This document shows positions 23,951-33,462 of a DNA stretch of 64,000 nucleotides, piece by piece. Where the stretch lies: positions 662,048 through 726,047 of the forward strand of contig NZ_ML137218.1 in assembly GCF_004015795.1 (NCBI RefSeq), written 5' to 3'. How positions within the stretch are numbered: position 1 is the stretch's first letter; each line of letters opens with the position of its first letter. A model generated the notes under the pieces. The model saw only the letters and a program-made list of their open reading frames with translations, was not told the DNA's origin and ran no database searches. This DNA comes from Falsirhodobacter deserti. GTDB taxonomy: Bacteria; Pseudomonadota; Alphaproteobacteria; Rhodobacterales; Rhodobacteraceae. A program made the position numbers and the translations under genes.

Positions 23951-25342
23951 ATGACCCCCATCGACTGCGACGTCGCCGTGATCGGCGCGGGAACCGCCGG
24001 CCTTGCGGCAGAACGCCATGCCCGTTCGGCCGGCGCACGCACCGTTCTGATCGATCCGAAGTTCCGCGGCACGACCTGCGCCGCCGTGGGCTGCATGCCG
24101 TCCAAGCTGCTGATCATGGCGGGCGAGGCCGCGCATTCGGTGCGGCAGGCACATGTTTTCGGGGTGCAGGCCACGCCGCAGGTCGACGGCGCCGCCGTCA
24201 TGCGCCGCGTGCGGGAGATGCGCGATCACTTCATCAGCGGCGTGATGGAAAGCTATGACAAAGTTCCGCAGAAACTGACGGGGACGGCGCGTTTTACCTC
24301 AGTCAACAGCCTGATGCTGGATGACGGGCAGGAAGTGCGGGCAAAGGCCGTCGTGATCGCCACCGGATCCTCTACGCCCGTGCCGGAAGGGTTCGACAGC
24401 ATCCGTGATCTTGTCCTGACGAACGAGACGGTGTTCGACCTTGAAGATCTGCCGGAAACGTTGGGTGTCATCGGTGCCGGCCCGTTGGGGGTGGAACTTG
24501 CGCAGGCCTTCGCGCGGCTGGGCGTGAAGGTGACGCTGTTTGACGGGGGCACTGCGGTTGCCGGCCTGCAGGGCAGCGAGGCGCAGCGCATGGTCGATCT
24601 GCTGCGCGCCGAAATGGACGTGCATGTGGGCGTGAAGCCCGACGCTCAGCCGGATGGGGGCGCGGCGCGTCTGAACTGGCCTGCCGGATCGGTGAAGGTG
24701 GACCGGGTTCTGGTTGCCGCCGGGCGCCCGCCGAGCCTTGCGTCGCTGGACCTGAAGGCGGCAGGGCTGGAACTGGATGATCACGGCACCCCGCTGTTCG
24801 ATCCGCAAACGATGCAATGCGGCTCCTCCCCCGTGTTCATCGCGGGGGATGCCAATCATGACCGCCCCGTGCTGCACGAGGCGACATCCGAAGGCACCAT
24901 TGCCGGCGTGAATGCCGCGAATTATCCGGACGTAAGACAGGCGCGGCGCAAGGTGCCGCTGTCGGTCACCTTCACGCATCCGGCTGTGGCCAATATCGGG
25001 GCAGTGCCCGAAGGAGCGGCCACCGTCACCGGCCATGCCGATTACAGCGATCAGGGCCGTGCGCGGGTCGAGGCGCGCAACACCGGTTTCGTGCGGATCG
25101 AGGCGGACGAGGAGGGGCGGATTCTGGCGGCCACCCTGTGCATGCCTGAGGCAGAGCACGTGGCCCATCTGTTCGCCATGGCCATTGGCGCGGGAATGAC
25201 GGCAGCGGATCTTCTGGATCAGCCCATCTATCATCCAACGCTGGAAGAGGGGCTGCGGCACGCCTTGGCCGAAATCTGCGAAGGCTGCCGCATGAAGGTG
25301 CCGTGGGACCGCCGGCGCGGCCCCCAGCCGGGCGATGTTTAG
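23951..25342 (+). CDS. FAD-dependent pyridine nucleotide-disulfide oxidoreductase (dihydrolipoyl dehydrogenase-like)
   Basis: A 463-residue flavoprotein. The FAD-binding GAGTAG is at 12-17; the redox-active disulfide is Cys43-AAVG-Cys48; the NAD-binding GAGPLG follows in the middle; a C-terminal dimerisation domain ends the protein. The start is ATG 23951 with GGAGAA upstream. True lipoamide dehydrogenases have CLNVGC and a HAHPT motif near the end. Here the loop reads CAAVGC and the end reads IYHPTLEEGL, so His-Pro is kept. It stands alone, away from any 2-oxoacid dehydrogenase operon, so its disulfide substrate is uncertain. Its stop overlaps the convergent transporter gene in TTAG at 25339-25342. 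Confidence 0.82.
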   Translation: MTPIDCDVAVIGAGTAGLAAERHARSAGARTVLIDPKFRGTTCAAVGCMPSKLLIMAGEAAHSVRQAHVFGVQATPQVDGAAVMRRVREMRDHFISGVMESYDKVPQKLTGTARFTSVNSLMLDDGQEVRAKAVVIATGSSTPVPEGFDSIRDLVLTNETVFDLEDLPETLGVIGAGPLGVELAQAFARLGVKVTLFDGGTAVAGLQGSEAQRMVDLLRAEMDVHVGVKPDAQPDGGAARLNWPAGSVKVDRVLVAAGRPPSLASLDLKAAGLELDDHGTPLFDPQTMQCGSSPVFIAGDANHDRPVLHEATSEGTIAGVNAANYPDVRQARRKVPLSVTFTHPAVANIGAVPEGAATVTGHADYSDQGRARVEARNTGFVRIEADEEGRILAATLCMPEAEHVAHLFAMAIGAGMTAADLLDQPIYHPTLEEGLRHALAEICEGCRMKVPWDRRRGPQPGDV

Positions 25343-26274
25343 CCGCGTTTGTCGTCCATCCGGGCGAAGATGTTCGCCAGCAGCGCGCCGGAAATGTTGT
25401 GCCACACACTGAAGATCGCGCTGGGTACGGCGGCCAGCGGCGAATAGTATACCGTTGCCAGCGCCGCCCCGAGGCCGGAATTCTGCATCCCCACCTCCAA
25501 CGCGATGGCCTTGCGTTTCGCAAGGCTCAGACCGAACAGGCGGGCGGCGGTATAGCCGAGGGCGAAGCCGATGCCGTTATGCAGCACCACGACGGCAAAG
25601 ATCATCAGGCCGGATTTGGCGATCGCCCCCTGCGATGCGCCCACGACGGCGGCCACGATGATGACGATGCCGCCCACGCTGACCAGCGGAAGAACGGGCA
25701 GGGCGGCGCGGACAAGGCCCGGGACCAGCTTTTGCGCCGCAAAGCCAAGCGCCAGCGGCAGCAGCACCATCTTCAGGATGGACAGCACCATCGCGGTGGC
25801 ATCCACCGGCAGGTATTGCTGTGCGAACATCAGCACGAGGAATGGGGTGACAACAGGCGCCAGCAGCGTGGTCACGCTGGTGCAGGCCACCGAAAGCGCC
25901 ACGTCGCCTTTCGACAGATAAGCCATCACGTTGGAGGAGGTGCCGCCCGGGCAGCAGCCGACAAGGATCACGCCTGCGGCCACTTCGGGTGGCATCGGGA
26001 TGATCCGCGTCAGCGCCACGGCGATCAGGGGCATGATGACGAATTGCGACACGACGCCGATCCCCACTTCCATTGGGCGGCGTACCACTTCGCGGAAGTC
26101 GGAAACGGAGATGGTCAGCCCCATACCAAACATGATGATGCCCAGAAGCGGCACGATATATGGCGTCAGTTGGCGGAACATCTCGGGTGCGACAAAACCG
26201 AGCACTGCAAAAAGGATCACCCAGAAGGCGAATGTCTTGCCCACGAAAGTGGAAAAGGATGCTAATACTTTCAC
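25339..26274 (-). CDS. Bile acid:sodium symporter (BASS)-family transporter
   Basis: A 311-residue membrane protein with about ten hydrophobic segments. The start is taken as GTG at 26274, with GGAAGG 8 nt upstream; no ATG lies near the conserved N-terminus. The family motifs are present: GCCPGGTSSNVMAYLSKGD in the first discontinuous helix pair and EVGMQNSGLGAALA in the second, where Na+ is bound in the known structures. This is the PanS/KPT-like group, reported to move pantothenate, ketopantoate or other organic anions. It is not closely similar to the BASS gene at 5129, so it is a separate branch and not a duplicate. Confidence 0.87.
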   Translation of the reverse strand: MKVLASFSTFVGKTFAFWVILFAVLGFVAPEMFRQLTPYIVPLLGIIMFGMGLTISVSDFREVVRRPMEVGIGVVSQFVIMPLIAVALTRIIPMPPEVAAGVILVGCCPGGTSSNVMAYLSKGDVALSVACTSVTTLLAPVVTPFLVLMFAQQYLPVDATAMVLSILKMVLLPLALGFAAQKLVPGLVRAALPVLPLVSVGGIVIIVAAVVGASQGAIAKSGLMIFAVVVLHNGIGFALGYTAARLFGLSLAKRKAIALEVGMQNSGLGAALATVYYSPLAAVPSAIFSVWHNISGALLANIFARMDDKRG

Positions 26275-26498
26275 GTCAGGGGCCTTCCGGGATACATTAT
26301 TGCGTATTTGCAGCGGGAATAGCGCAGGCGCGGCGACGGTGCAACCTGGCTTGCGCAAGGCGCCCGGATGTTCAGAAATACTGGACGCCTGCGCGCACCT
26401 CGTTATTGTGTGCAGCGCCCCGGCGTGTGCTGCGTGCGCCGGATTGGCTTTCCCCCAACGGAGATCAACCCGTGACCTTTTCAGAGGGATAAGAAGAC

Positions 26499-27692
26499 GT
26501 GACATCTCATCAATCCGGACGCGGCGGTAACCGCAGCTTCCGCAGCTTTCTGCAAAGCGAGGCCTCGGGCGGCATCATTCTGATGGTGGTGGCCGCCTTG
26601 GCCATCATCGTGGCAAACTCGCCGTTCCAGACGCAATATTTCCACTTGCTGCATATCTATCTTGGCCCGCTGAGCCTTCAGCACTGGGTCAATGATGCGC
26701 TGATGGCGGTGTTCTTCCTGATGGTCGGGCTTGAGATCAAGCGCGAGATGACCGACGGGCAGCTTTCCACGTGGCCGCGCCGCATCCTTCCCGGCACCGC
26801 GGCGATCGGCGGCATGGCTGCACCGGCGCTGATCTATGTCGCGCTGAACTGGAACCACCCGACGGCCCTGCATGGCTGGGCCATTCCCTCGGCCACCGAC
26901 ATCGCCTTCGCACTGGGCGTGTTGTCGCTTCTGGGGCCGCGCGTTCCGGCTTCGCTGAAGGTGTTTCTTGCCGCGCTGGCGATCATCGACGATCTGGGCG
27001 CTGTGCTGGTCATCGCGATCTTCTACACCTCCGGCCTTTCGGTGATGGATCTGGCGGCGGCCGCGGCGGTTGTCGTCGCGCTTCTGGCGATCAACCGGAT
27101 GGGCGTGCGTTCGCTTTGGCCCTATCTTCTGCTGGGCGTGGTGCTGTGGATCTTCGTGTTCCGTTCGGGCATCCATGCAACACTGGCGGGCGTGGTTCTG
27201 GCGCTTTGCATTCCGATCCAGCGCACCCCCGGCAAGCCCGAGGCGCGTGGCGCGGAATCGCCGCTGCACCGGCTGGAACATGCCCTGCACACCCCGGTCG
27301 CCTTTTTCGTCGTTCCGGTCTTCGGCTTCTTCAACGCAGGCGTTTCCTTTGCGGGCGTGAACTATGAAGTGCTGACAGAGTCGGTGACGATGGGCGTGGC
27401 CCTTGGCCTGTTCCTTGGCAAGCTGATCGGCGTGTTCGGTGCCGTGGTCTTGCTGGTGAAACTGGGCTGGGCCGATCTTCCGGCGGCGGCAAGCTGGCGG
27501 CAGGTGCTGGGCGTTTCGCTTCTTTGCGGCATCGGCTTCACGATGAGCCTGTTTATCGGCCTTCTGGCCTTCGACGATCCGGAACTGCAGGATCATGTGA
27601 AGATCGGCATCCTGATGGGCTCGTTCGTTTCTGGTCTTGCCGGCTACCTTCTGCTTCGCGGCGCCAAGCGGGAGACGCGCCGGACAGCGTGA
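26499..27692 (+). CDS. nhaA: Na+/H+ antiporter NhaA
   Basis: A 397-residue antiporter of the NhaA family with 12 expected helices. The key acidic residues match E. coli: Asp134 in [10 protein letters not shown] and the pair Asp164-Asp165 in [11 protein letters not shown] (E. coli 133, 163 and 164). It exchanges two protons for one sodium ion and supports salt and alkali tolerance. It lies alone, 224 nt from the divergent BASS gene, with its own promoter expected in the AT-richer stretch around 26260-26320. No NhaR gene is adjacent. Confidence 0.95.
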   Translation: MTSHQSGRGGNRSFRSFLQSEASGGIILMVVAALAIIVANSPFQTQYFHLLHIYLGPLSLQHWVNDALMAVFFLMVGLEIKREMTDGQLSTWPRRILPGTAAIGGMAAPALIYVALNWNHPTALHGWAIPSATDIAFALGVLSLLGPRVPASLKVFLAALAIIDDLGAVLVIAIFYTSGLSVMDLAAAAAVVVALLAINRMGVRSLWPYLLLGVVLWIFVFRSGIHATLAGVVLALCIPIQRTPGKPEARGAESPLHRLEHALHTPVAFFVVPVFGFFNAGVSFAGVNYEVLTESVTMGVALGLFLGKLIGVFGAVVLLVKLGWADLPAAASWRQVLGVSLLCGIGFTMSLFIGLLAFDDPELQDHVKIGILMGSFVSGLAGYLLLRGAKRETRRTA

Positions 27693-27780
27693 CCGGAAGC
27701 GGGTTGACGCGGTGAAGGGGGAGGGGCCATCCTTCCCCCGATCCGCGGCCTTCATGGTCGCCACTCCGAAAGGACTATGC

Positions 27781-29214
27781 ATGAGCTATCCCGACACGCA
27801 GCTTTTCATCGACGGAACCTGGCGCGCAGCACGTGAAGGCGGCACCATCCCCGTCATCGATCCTGCCACCGAAGAGCAGATCGGCACCGTGGCCCACGCA
27901 AAGCCCGCCGATCTGGATGATGCGCTGAACGCGACGCTGAAAGGCTTCGAAACGTGGCGCAAGATGGGGGCGTTCGACCGCTCCAAGCTGATGCGCCGCG
28001 CGGCGGAGATCCTGCGCGAGCGTGCGGACACCATCGCCCCCATCATGACGCGCGAACAGGGCAAGCCGCTGGCGCAAGCCAAGGCCGAGGTTCTGGGCGC
28101 TGCCGACACGATCGACTGGTTCGCAGAAGAAGCGCGCCGCACCTATGGCCAGATCATCCCGGCCCGCACGGCTGGCGTGCAGCAGATGGCCGTGCTCCAT
28201 CCGGTTGGTCCGGTTGCGGCCTTCACACCATGGAATTTCCCGATCAACCAGATCGTCCGCAAGCTTTCGGCCGCGCTTGCAGCCGGCTGCTCGATCATTG
28301 TGAAGGCACCGGAAGAAACGCCGGCATCGCCTGCCGAGCTGATTCGTGCCTTCGCCGATGCGGGCGTTCCGGCCGGCGTGATCGGTCTGGTCTATGGGGT
28401 TCCGGCCGAGATTTCGGAATACCTGATCAAGCATCCCGTCATCCGCAAGATCAGCTTCACCGGGTCCACCCCCGTGGGCAAGCTGCTGGCAGGCATGGCC
28501 GGTCAGTATATGAAGCGCGCAACGATGGAGCTTGGCGGCCACGCCCCCGTCCTGATCGCGGGCGACGCCGACTGGGAAAAAGCCGCCGCGCAGATGGCGA
28601 TTCACAAGACGCGCAATGCGGGCCAGGTCTGCGTGTCCCCCACGCGTTTCCTTGTCGATCAGAAGATCTCGGACAACTTCCTCGAAGCGTTCACCTCGGG
28701 CCTTCAAAAGGTCAAGGTCGGCAACGGCATGGACGAAGGCACCGAGATGGGGCCGCTGGCCAATGAACGCCGGATCCCAATGATGGAAGAACTGATCGGC
28801 GACGCCGTGGAAAAGGGCGCAACACTTGTTACCGGCGGGCACCGCATCGGCAACAAGGGCTATTTCTTTGAACCGACGGTGCTGGTCGATGTGCCGCAAA
28901 GCGCGCGCATCATGCATGAAGAACCCTTCGGTCCCCTCGCCATCGTGAACCGCATGACGTCGCTGGACGACATGATCACGGAAGCGAACCGTCTGGAATT
29001 CGGGCTGGCCGCCTATGCCTATGCCCGCAGCCACGAAACGGTGGAACGGATCGGGCGCGAGGTTGAATCGGGTATGATCACGATCAACCATCTGGGCCTT
29101 GCGCTGCCGGAAACGCCGTTCGGCGGCATCAAGGACAGCGGTTACGGAACCGAGGGCGGATCGGAAGCCGTTGCGGCCTATCTAGATACGCGGTTCGTCA
29201 CCACGTCCCACTGA
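27781..29214 (+). CDS. gabD: NAD(P)-dependent succinate-semialdehyde dehydrogenase family protein
   Basis: A 477-residue aldehyde dehydrogenase starting at ATG 27781 behind AAAGGA. The catalytic Glu250 lies in MELGGHAP and Cys284 in GQVCVSPTR; the NAD-binding GSTPVG follows the Rossmann strand. Length and sequence type match GabD-group succinate-semialdehyde dehydrogenases, which oxidise succinate semialdehyde to succinate in GABA breakdown. Related glutarate or 2,5-dioxovalerate semialdehyde dehydrogenases share this layout; the latter would fit pentose-acid catabolism (see the block at 6-17 kb), so the assignment is not exclusive. A strong terminator follows immediately. Confidence 0.82.
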   Translation: MSYPDTQLFIDGTWRAAREGGTIPVIDPATEEQIGTVAHAKPADLDDALNATLKGFETWRKMGAFDRSKLMRRAAEILRERADTIAPIMTREQGKPLAQAKAEVLGAADTIDWFAEEARRTYGQIIPARTAGVQQMAVLHPVGPVAAFTPWNFPINQIVRKLSAALAAGCSIIVKAPEETPASPAELIRAFADAGVPAGVIGLVYGVPAEISEYLIKHPVIRKISFTGSTPVGKLLAGMAGQYMKRATMELGGHAPVLIAGDADWEKAAAQMAIHKTRNAGQVCVSPTRFLVDQKISDNFLEAFTSGLQKVKVGNGMDEGTEMGPLANERRIPMMEELIGDAVEKGATLVTGGHRIGNKGYFFEPTVLVDVPQSARIMHEEPFGPLAIVNRMTSLDDMITEANRLEFGLAAYAYARSHETVERIGREVESGMITINHLGLALPETPFGGIKDSGYGTEGGSEAVAAYLDTRFVTTSH

Positions 29215-29218
29215 ATGA

Positions 29219-29249
29219 AAAAAGGCCGGTCATTGTGACCGGCCTTTTT
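29219..29249. terminator. Bidirectional intrinsic terminator
   Basis: A 14-bp perfect stem (29219-29232 with 29236-29249) has a 3-nt loop TTG. It ends in T5 on the plus strand and, because of the A6 at 29218-29223, in a T-run on the minus strand too. It separates gabD from the convergent entericidin-like gene and can serve both. Confidence 0.9.
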
Positions 29250-29251
29250 GC

Positions 29252-29389
29252 TTACGGGTTCTGTGCCTCACGCGATTCCGAGCTGATCGCGGTTCCTGCG
29301 GCCGAAAGGTCATAGCCCGCGCCTTCGACTGTGTTGCAAGCGGCCAGGGCAGCAAGGGCGAGGATCGGCAGAAGCGTCAGTTTGCGCAT
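29252..29389 (-). CDS. Entericidin-like small lipoprotein
   Basis: A 45-residue precursor: MRKLTLLPILALAALAAC, then NTVEGAGYDLSAAGTAISS. The lipobox LAAC places the lipidated Cys at 18, and NTVEGAGxDxxAAG is the signature of the entericidin A/B family (EcnA/EcnB). In E. coli these form an antidote/toxin pair linked to starvation and osmotic stress. Here only one gene is present, as in many alphaproteobacteria where they are just small membrane lipoproteins. AAGGAA precedes the start by 7 nt. Confidence 0.85.
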   Translation of the reverse strand: MRKLTLLPILALAALAACNTVEGAGYDLSAAGTAISSESREAQNP

Positions 29390-29454
29390 GAGAAGTTTCC
29401 TTCGTTGTTTCTGCGGATCGAACGCAGCCTCTTCCGAAAATGTTCCCGATGATT

Positions 29455-31635
29455 TCAGCGTTTGCGCCGTTTATTGCCCCCGCGCTGCCCGGCACGCCCT
29501 GCAGTTGACCGGCCGGAGCTGGCCATCGCCGCCTCCTGCGCCTCCTCCACAGCGGATTGGCGGGCAAGGGGATCGTCGGCCACGGCCAGTTCCACGGCCT
29601 CCAGCCGCTTCACCTCGTCGCGCAGGCGGGCGGCTTCCTCGAACTCCAGGTTCTCGGCTGCCTTGCGCATCTGCACGCGCAGCGCATCAAGATGCGCCGA
29701 AAGGTTGGAGCCGACCATCGGCTTGTCCACCTTCGCCGTCACGCGCGACTGGTCGGTATCGCCCTGCCACAGGCCGGCCAGAACATCGTCCACGTTCTTC
29801 CTGACGGTTTGCGGCGTGATGCCGTGTTCCTCGTTATAGGCGATCTGCTTTTCGCGCCGCCGATCGGTTTCGCGCATGGCACGTTCCATACTGCCGGTGA
29901 TGCGGTCGGCATACATGATCACGCGGCCCTCGGCGTTCCGCGCGGCACGTCCGATGGTCTGGATCAACGAGGTTTCGGACCGCAGGAAGCCTTCCTTGTC
30001 GGCATCAAGAATGGCCACCAGCCCGCATTCGGGGATGTCCAGCCCTTCGCGCAGAAGGTTGATGCCCACCAGCACGTCGAAGGCCCCAAGGCGCAGGTCG
30101 CGCAGGATCTCGATCCGCTCGATCGTGTCGATGTCGGAGTGCATGTAGCGGATGCGGATGCCCTGTTCGTGGAAGTATTCCGTCAGATCCTCGGCCATGC
30201 GCTTTGTCAGCACAGTCACCAGCGTGCGCAGGCCCTGCTGGCTGACGCGGCGAATCTCGTCCAGCAGATCGTCGACCTGCATGTCCACCGGTCGGATTTC
30301 CACCATCGGGTCCAGAAGGCCGGTGGGGCGGATGACCTGTTCGGCGAAAACGCCGCCGGCCTGCTCCAGCTCCCACGCGGCGGGGGTTGCGGACACGAAC
30401 ACCGATTGCGGGCGCATCGCGTCCCACTCCTCGAACTTCAGGGGGCGGTTATCCATGCAGGAGGGCAGGCGGAAGCCATGTTCGGCCAGCGTGAACTTGC
30501 GCCGGTAGTCGCCCTTGTACATCGCGCCGATCTGCGGGACCGAGACGTGAGATTCGTCGGCAAAAACAATGGCATTGTCGGGAATGAATTCGAACAGGGT
30601 GGGCGGCGGCTCACCCGGTGCGCGCCCGGTAAGATAGCGGGAATAGTTCTCGATCCCGTTGCAGACGCCTGTCGCCTCCAGCATCTCGATATCAAAGGCG
30701 GTGCGCTGTTCAAGGCGCTGCGCTTCCAGAAGTTTCCCTTCGGAAACAAGCTGGTCCAGCCGCATCCTCAACTCCGACTTGATGCCTTGCACGGCCTGCT
30801 GCATCGTCGGGCGCGGCGTGACATAGTGGCTGTTGGCGTATACGCGGATCTGCTTGAAGCTGTCCGACTTCGCACCCGTCAGGGGATCGAATTCGACAAT
30901 GCTTTCCAGCTCCTCGCCGAAGAAGCTGAAGCGCCATGCCCGATCCTCAAGGTGGGCCGGCCACACTTCCACCGCATCCCCCCGCACGCGGAAGGCGCCG
31001 CGCGCAAAGGCCTGATCATTGCGCCTGTATTGCTGGGCCACCAGCTGCGCGATCACCTCGCGCTGGTCATAGTTCTGGCCCACCACCAGATCCTGCGTCA
31101 TGGCCGAATACGTTTCGACCGAGCCGATGCCATAGATGCAGGACACGGAGGCCACGATGATCACATCGTCCCGTTCCAGAAGCGCCCGCGTGGCCGAGTG
31201 GCGCATGCGGTCGATCTGCTCGTTGATCTGGGATTCCTTTTCGATATAGGTGTCAGACCGCGCGACATAAGCCTCGGGCTGGTAGTAGTCATAGTAGCTG
31301 ACGAAGTATTCCACCGCGTTGTCGGGGAAGAAGCCCCTGAATTCGCCGTAAAGCTGAGCCGCCAGCGTCTTGTTCGGGGCCAGGATGATGGCGGGCCGCT
31401 GCGTTTCCTCGATGATCTTGGCCATCGTGAAGGTCTTGCCCGTGCCGGTCGCCCCCAGCAGCACCTGGTCGCGTTCGCCGTTTTTCACGCCTGCCGACAG
31501 TTCCGCGATCGCTGTCGGCTGGTCGCCCGCCGCCGTGAACGGCGTTTGCATGACGAACCGCTTGCCGCCTTCCAGCTTTTCGCGTGCCGGAACGTTGGGG
31601 CGGAACATGGTCATCTCGTGGGTGTTGTGGGGCAT
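29455..31635 (-). CDS. uvrB: Excinuclease ABC subunit B
   Basis: A 726-residue UvrB starting at ATG 31635 (AGGA 8 nt upstream; GTG at 31641 is an alternative). Walker A GATGTGKT is at 61-68, the beta-hairpin region [11 protein letters not shown] follows near residue 100, Walker B-type FADESH lies mid-protein, and motifs V/VI ([27 protein letters not shown]) close the helicase core. The C-terminal UVR motif ([19 protein letters not shown]) binds UvrC or UvrA. It is longer than the E. coli protein (673) because of a basic Ser/Gly/Arg-rich tail. It verifies DNA damage in nucleotide excision repair. Confidence 0.97.
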   Translation of the reverse strand: MPHNTHEMTMFRPNVPAREKLEGGKRFVMQTPFTAAGDQPTAIAELSAGVKNGERDQVLLGATGTGKTFTMAKIIEETQRPAIILAPNKTLAAQLYGEFRGFFPDNAVEYFVSYYDYYQPEAYVARSDTYIEKESQINEQIDRMRHSATRALLERDDVIIVASVSCIYGIGSVETYSAMTQDLVVGQNYDQREVIAQLVAQQYRRNDQAFARGAFRVRGDAVEVWPAHLEDRAWRFSFFGEELESIVEFDPLTGAKSDSFKQIRVYANSHYVTPRPTMQQAVQGIKSELRMRLDQLVSEGKLLEAQRLEQRTAFDIEMLEATGVCNGIENYSRYLTGRAPGEPPPTLFEFIPDNAIVFADESHVSVPQIGAMYKGDYRRKFTLAEHGFRLPSCMDNRPLKFEEWDAMRPQSVFVSATPAAWELEQAGGVFAEQVIRPTGLLDPMVEIRPVDMQVDDLLDEIRRVSQQGLRTLVTVLTKRMAEDLTEYFHEQGIRIRYMHSDIDTIERIEILRDLRLGAFDVLVGINLLREGLDIPECGLVAILDADKEGFLRSETSLIQTIGRAARNAEGRVIMYADRITGSMERAMRETDRRREKQIAYNEEHGITPQTVRKNVDDVLAGLWQGDTDQSRVTAKVDKPMVGSNLSAHLDALRVQMRKAAENLEFEEAARLRDEVKRLEAVELAVADDPLARQSAVEEAQEAAMASSGRSTAGRAGQRGGNKRRKR

Positions 31636-31744
31636 CGGCACATCCTTTGTCGGCCCCTAATTTGATCTGTATTTGTTCCGGTTCAAGACGGGCTTGCGGG
31701 GAACACGCGGATTTCGCAAAGTGCCACGCATCAGGAGGGGCATC

Positions 31745-32056
31745 ATGCGCGCACGAATCTATAAACCTGCCCGGACGGCCATGCAGTCCGGACTTGCCAA
31801 GACGAAAGACTGGGTTCTCGACTTTGCCCCCGCCACCGCGCGCGAGATCGATCCGCTGATGGGCTGGACCTCCTCGGACGATACGCAACCGCAGGTGCGC
31901 TTGCATTTCGACACGCGCGAGGCCGCCGAGGCTTATGCGCGCGAGCATGGGATTGAGGTGGAGGTCACGCCGGAACAGCCCCGCAAGCCCAACATCCGCC
32001 CCCGCGGTTACGGCGAGAACTTCGCCACCGACCGCCGTGGTGCATGGACGCACTGA
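31745..32056 (+). CDS. ETC complex I accessory subunit (NDUFS4-like)
   Basis: A 103-residue protein, ATG at 31745 behind CAGGAGGGG. It opens with [16 protein letters not shown] and carries the [29 protein letters not shown] core that marks the NDUFS4/18-kDa family; the C-terminal [13 protein letters not shown] with final Asp-Arg-Arg is also conserved. In mitochondria NDUFS4 stabilises the NADH-binding arm of complex I; alphaproteobacteria keep a homologue (supernumerary subunit). It is encoded far from any nuo gene in this window, as is usual. Confidence 0.9.
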   Translation: MRARIYKPARTAMQSGLAKTKDWVLDFAPATAREIDPLMGWTSSDDTQPQVRLHFDTREAAEAYAREHGIEVEVTPEQPRKPNIRPRGYGENFATDRRGAWTH

Positions 32057-32062
32057 TTTGTA

Positions 32063-32125
32063 GCTCGGGGCATAGTTGCTGCCGTTCGGGGCAAAGAATT
32101 CCCGGTTCGGGGCATAGATTTTGCA
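32063..32125 (+). repeat. Three tandem 21-nt repeats upstream of the RNase H-like gene
   Basis: The 13-mer GYTCGGGGCAWAG occurs at 32063-32075, 32084-32096 and 32105-32117, each exactly 21 nt apart. The intervening 8 nt are not conserved. 21 nt is two helical turns, so the copies lie on the same face of the DNA, as for a multi-copy protein-binding site. The array ends about 55 nt before the start codon at 32180. Confidence 0.7.
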
Positions 32126-32179
32126 AGCCATTGATTCTGCTATGACCGCCTTCGGGCGGTCTTTGCTTGTGGAGGGGCC

Positions 32180-33055
32180 ATGCAGTTCCAGCGCACCATC
32201 GGCATCGACTACTCCGGGGCGGAGACGGCAGACTCCAGCCTGAAGGGCCTGAGGGTCTACATGACGGAAGCAGGCGGGCCTGCGGTGGAGGTTCCGCCAC
32301 CTGCGGGTCCAAAGCGTTACTGGACGCGACGCAGGCTGGCGGACTGGCTGATCGCGCGTTTTGCCGAGGATGTGCCGACCATCGCCGGCATCGACCATTC
32401 ATTTTCCTTCCCCGAGGTCTACTTCGCCCGCCACGACCTGCCGCGCGACTGGGATACCTTCCTTGACGATTTCCACGCGCACTGGCCGACGGATGAACCC
32501 GACCTCTACGTCGACTTCGTGCGGACGGGCGTGGCGGGGCTGGCGGCGCTCCGCAGTGGAGAGCCGCGATGGCGGCGTCGGGTCGAGGAGATCTGCCGTG
32601 CGAAGTCCGTGTTCCATTTCGACGTGACAGGACAGGTGGCGAAGTCCACCCATGCAGGGTTGCCGTTCCTGCGCCAGACACGTCGCACACTGCCCGACTT
32701 GCATGTCTGGCCCTATGACGGCTGGCACATGCCGTCCGGTGTCTCGTGCCTTGTCGAGATCTACCCTCGCCTGTGGGCCGGCGATTACCCAATCGAGGAA
32801 CGGACACCGGACCAGCACGACGCCTTCGTCGTAGCATCCTGGCTGCGAGACGCAGATGCGGATGGCCAGTTAAGGGCAGCGTCGGAGCCAGAGCTTAGCG
32901 ACGAGGCACGCCGTCTCGCGCAGCATGAGGGCTGGATCCTTGGCGTCACCACCGACGCGCTGCCTGCACGGCCACTGCGGACGACGACCACCTCGCCTCA
33001 TGCTCCTCGCAGCACGAGGATGCCGGGTTACCGCAGCGGCACGGACAAGTCGTGA
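32180..33055 (+). CDS. Predicted RNase H-like nuclease (DUF429-like), function unknown
   Basis: A 291-residue protein with acidic positions spaced as in RNase H-fold enzymes: Asp10 in GIDYSGA, Asp72 in GIDHSFSFPE, Glu193 in VEIYPRLW and Asp211/Asp214 in DQHDAFVVASWL. DUF429-type proteins share the G[ID]D.SG start and the EIYP and DxxDA blocks, so this is a probable member, with an unknown substrate. The last ~35 residues are low-complexity (Thr/Ser/Pro/Arg). It is translationally coupled to a zinc-ribbon gene (GTGA overlap) and preceded by three phased repeats. Confidence 0.65.
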   Translation: MQFQRTIGIDYSGAETADSSLKGLRVYMTEAGGPAVEVPPPAGPKRYWTRRRLADWLIARFAEDVPTIAGIDHSFSFPEVYFARHDLPRDWDTFLDDFHAHWPTDEPDLYVDFVRTGVAGLAALRSGEPRWRRRVEEICRAKSVFHFDVTGQVAKSTHAGLPFLRQTRRTLPDLHVWPYDGWHMPSGVSCLVEIYPRLWAGDYPIEERTPDQHDAFVVASWLRDADADGQLRAASEPELSDEARRLAQHEGWILGVTTDALPARPLRTTTTSPHAPRSTRMPGYRSGTDKS

Positions 33056-33210
33056 TCGGGCCGACCGGTCGGCCGGGGATCGATCATAACCAGCAGGTCT
33101 ACCGCCTGTGCTGCAGAACTTGCGGCTTGAATCACGGAGCCAACGGCTCTGACATCCATAACCGCAAATGCCCCTCATGTGGCGGTGGGCGTCCGGGGCT
33201 TGTTCTCTAG
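33052..33210 (+). CDS. 52-residue zinc-ribbon protein coupled to the RNase H-like gene
   Basis: A short frame starts at GTG 33052, overlapping the stop of the preceding gene in GTGA. The sequence contains Cys21-x2-Cys24 and Cys40-x2-Cys43, separated by NHGANGSDIHNRK, and ends in GGGRPGLVL. This is a single zinc-ribbon (four-Cys) domain and little else. The GANGSD...RKCPxCxGG pattern resembles ribbons that I associate with nucleic-acid binding proteins. Function is unknown; the coupling suggests that it works as a subunit or specificity partner of the RNase H-like protein. Confidence 0.65.
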   Translation: MIGPTGRPGIDHNQQVYRLCCRTCGLNHGANGSDIHNRKCPSCGGGRPGLVL

Positions 33211-33232
33211 AGGCAGGAAGCGCAGTCGTGCC

Positions 33233-33264
33233 GAGGTCGCATTTTGGGACAGAGCGGTCATACG
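33233..33264 (+). repeat. Dispersed repeat copy (degenerate)
   Basis: GAGGTCGCATTTTGGGACAG with AGCGGTCATACG resembles the right half of the dispersed repeat found at the module borders further on (for example 42981 and 57436). It lies just after the zinc-ribbon gene. Confidence 0.45.
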
Positions 33265-33462
33265 CTACCTAAGTAGAGTCCCCGGCTGGGCCGCTGCTTC
33301 GAAAAGGTCTGCCAAGGCAGCGGGTCGGCGGCTTGCCGTGTCTGTCAAGGCGCTGGCGCCGAAGCGAATCCTTAGTCAACAGGCATAACGCGCTGCTTGC
33401 TAACCCATTATTCGTGCTCATTACGCCAACGGATTCGGGGGGCCTCGGCTCAAGTTGGAAGC

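Noticed and set aside
5129-26274. The two BASS-family genes as a duplicated pair
   Set aside because: Their conserved loops differ (STINSSIAF versus GCCPGGTSSN) and they belong to different branches of the family.
29557-31665. 702-codon open frame antisense to uvrB
   Set aside because: Composition (His, Arg, Gly) is that of a shadow frame; uvrB on the other strand has every helicase motif in place.
32063-32125. CRISPR array
   Set aside because: Three units of 21 nt with 13-nt conserved cores and 8-nt spacers are far too short, and no cas gene is near.
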